From assembly GCF_026340655.1 (NCBI RefSeq), contig NZ_JAPEOZ010000001.1:2666001-2730000 (forward strand): a DNA stretch of 64,000 bases. The letters run 5' to 3'. Of this stretch, positions 62,592 through 64,000 are shown in pieces. The DNA comes from Streptomyces sp. NBC_01275. GTDB taxonomy: Bacteria; Actinomycetota; Actinomycetes; Streptomycetales; Streptomycetaceae. The notes beneath the pieces are model-generated. The model was not told the DNA's origin and ran no database searches. It saw nothing but the letters and a program-made list of their open reading frames with translations. The position numbers and the translations under genes are program-made. The first letter of the stretch is position 1, and every line of letters starts with the position of its first letter.

Positions 62592-63959
62592 GTGACGGCG
62601 ACACCGGCGCAGGCGGCACCAGCGCAGTCGTACTCGCCGTCGGCGCTGCGCGACGCCCTCACCCTCGTCGCGCTGCCCCTGGTCGTCGCCCTCGCGCTGC
62701 CCGTCGCATTCGCCGGCGGCGGCACCCGGCGCTGGTTCGGCGGCCGGGCGGAGGGCCAGCGGGCGGAGGCGCAGGCCGCGAAGGACGCCGCCGCGGCCGC
62801 GTTCTACGAGCTGGACACCGCCCAGCGCGATCTGCGGATCTCGATCGAGACGATCGTGGCCGTGGACGACTCGCCGGCCGCCCGGCGCACGGTCTCCGAC
62901 TTCGAGGCCATCGGCCGACGCATCGACGAGGTCAGCCGCCAGTACATCGACGCCGTCGACGCGCACGACCTCGACCGGGACGACCTGGAGGCCTCCGCGG
63001 CCGCCCAGGCGCGCACCGCGCTGACCCGGGCCAAGGACGAGCTGGGCAAGGTGAAGAAGGAGCTGGACCGGTTCGCCGACGGGCTGGGTCCGCTGCTCGG
63101 CAAGGCCGAGACGCAGCTGGCCCGGCTCGCGCCCGCCGTGGAGCGGGCCCGGCAGGCGCTGCTGGCCGCGTCGAACGCGCTGGACGCCGTGCGGGAGAGC
63201 GGGCTGAAGGCGGACGACCTCGCGGCGCGGCTGGCGGCGCTCGCGCCCGAGCTGACCAAGCTCAACCAGGGCGCGGGGCAGCACGGCGTGCCCGGGACCC
63301 TGGAGCGCGCGGAGCGGGTGTCGCGGGAGGCGGAGGCGGTCCGGGCGGAGGCGGAGCGGCTGCCGGAGCGGGCCGCCGAGATCGACCACCGGCTCGTGTC
63401 GCTGCGCACGCGCGCCCAGGCGCTCACCACCCGGTCCGGGCAGGTGGAGCCGGTGCTGAGCGAGCTGCGGCGGCGGTTCACGGTGGCCTGCTGGCAGGAC
63501 CTCCAGCACGTTCCCGAACTGGCCGTGGAGAACGTCCGGCAGGCCGAGGCGAAGTTGAAGGAGGCGCAGGCCGCGCGGGAGGCGCAGCGGTGGCCGGACG
63601 CCACCGCGCTGCTGTCGACGGTGCGGGCGCTGCTGAACACCACGGACGAGGCGGTCTCGGCCGCGGGTGACCGGCTGGCCCGGCTGAACGCCGTGCAGAA
63701 GGACCCGCAGGCGGAGATCGAGCGGACCCGGTTCGCGATCCGGGACGCGCAGCGGCTGGCGATGGCGGGGCGCAGCACGCCCGATCCACGGGACGCGCGC
63801 CCGCTGGACGAGGCCGTGGCGCGGCTGGAGCGGGCGATCGCCACGCTGGAGGGCCGCCACCCCGACTACTGGCACTTCCTGACCGAGACGGAGGGCGTCC
63901 GGCAGGCGGTGGCAGGGGTCGTGTCGCGGATCCGTGAGGAGCGCGGGGCCGCGCACTGA
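62592..63959 (+). CDS. Membrane-anchored long coiled-coil protein
   Basis: The 455-residue protein has one membrane helix (LTLVALPLVVALALPVAFAG, about 23-42) and then about 380 residues of nearly continuous helical, Ala/Glu/Arg-rich heptads (DELGKVKKELDRFADGLGPL, ERAERVSREAEAVRAEAERL), ending in DYWHFLTETEGVRQAVAGVV. No family recognised; a scaffold or tethering role in the cell envelope is inferred. GTG 62592 is chosen because GGGAG lies six bases before it; ATG 62553 is also possible. Confidence 0.75.
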   Translation: MTATPAQAAPAQSYSPSALRDALTLVALPLVVALALPVAFAGGGTRRWFGGRAEGQRAEAQAAKDAAAAAFYELDTAQRDLRISIETIVAVDDSPAARRTVSDFEAIGRRIDEVSRQYIDAVDAHDLDRDDLEASAAAQARTALTRAKDELGKVKKELDRFADGLGPLLGKAETQLARLAPAVERARQALLAASNALDAVRESGLKADDLAARLAALAPELTKLNQGAGQHGVPGTLERAERVSREAEAVRAEAERLPERAAEIDHRLVSLRTRAQALTTRSGQVEPVLSELRRRFTVACWQDLQHVPELAVENVRQAEAKLKEAQAAREAQRWPDATALLSTVRALLNTTDEAVSAAGDRLARLNAVQKDPQAEIERTRFAIRDAQRLAMAGRSTPDPRDARPLDEAVARLERAIATLEGRHPDYWHFLTETEGVRQAVAGVVSRIREERGAAH

Positions 63960-64000
63960 GTCCCGGCGGAGCCGTCGGCTCCGGCAGCCGTTGCCCCGGA

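Overview
The window is about 72% GC, nearly every gene ends its codons in G or C, GTG and TTG starts are common, and the families are typically actinobacterial: F420-linked LLM oxidoreductase, SigE-family sigma factor, fused RNase H/phosphatase, GT87-PAP2 fusion, KstR regulator. It reads as a chromosomal segment of a Streptomyces species. No phage, plasmid or CRISPR locus is visible; the only mobile element is one damaged IS110/IS1111-type insertion sequence near 59-60.5 kb.

Layout. 0-6.3 kb is a conserved housekeeping block (YaaA-like protein cut by the left edge, KDPG aldolase, RNase HI/phosphatase, coiled-coil zinc-ribbon protein, Nif3-like protein, two unknowns). 6.4-9.7 kb is a minus-strand SDR/ADH/MaoC operon. 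9.8-21.3 kb carries a two-component system, a secreted surface protein, two MFS exporters, a sigma factor with a membrane partner, an amidase and a proline-rich membrane protein. 21.4-34.8 kb holds an F420 oxidoreductase, a glycosyltransferase/methyltransferase/helical-barrel triad, a KstR-type repressor, ferredoxin plus aldehyde dehydrogenase, a metallo-beta-lactamase, a CYP125-like P450 and a FadA5-like thiolase. 35-37.6 kb is a two-gene NACHT system. 37.6-51 kb mixes membrane, methyltransferase, FHA, RibD-like, GNAT, MFS and HAD genes. 51-58.4 kb has a Mn2+ transporter family gene behind a yybP-ykoY riboswitch, a secreted nuclease, a PhoD phosphatase, an FAD protein, DoxX and DedA. The right end has the IS, an SOS-box gene, a DUF305 lipoprotein pair, tRNA-Val(TAC) and a coiled-coil membrane protein.

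Two themes tie genes together. First, a steroid or sterol side-chain catabolism regulon is scattered over 25 kb. Four intergenic regions carry boxes of the form TAGAACnnGTwyyA (two exact and two one-mismatch fits to the mycobacterial KstR operator TnnAACnnGTTnnA), beside a kstR-like gene. Three of those regions plus the F420 oxidoreductase promoter carry a second shared 15-bp palindrome close to CTGACGGTnnRTCAG, which points to a second, unidentified regulator.

Second, the gene pair at 34998-37597 looks like a cell-death or defence module. A small protein with a Bell-like helical N-terminus ends in a RHIM/BASS-like Q-x-G-x-x-N motif, and the next gene, a NACHT ATPase with its own membrane helices, begins with the same motif. 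That is the best candidate here for a little-described system. A recurrent background feature is short tandem repeats (7-18 bp units) at gene 3' ends or in leaders.
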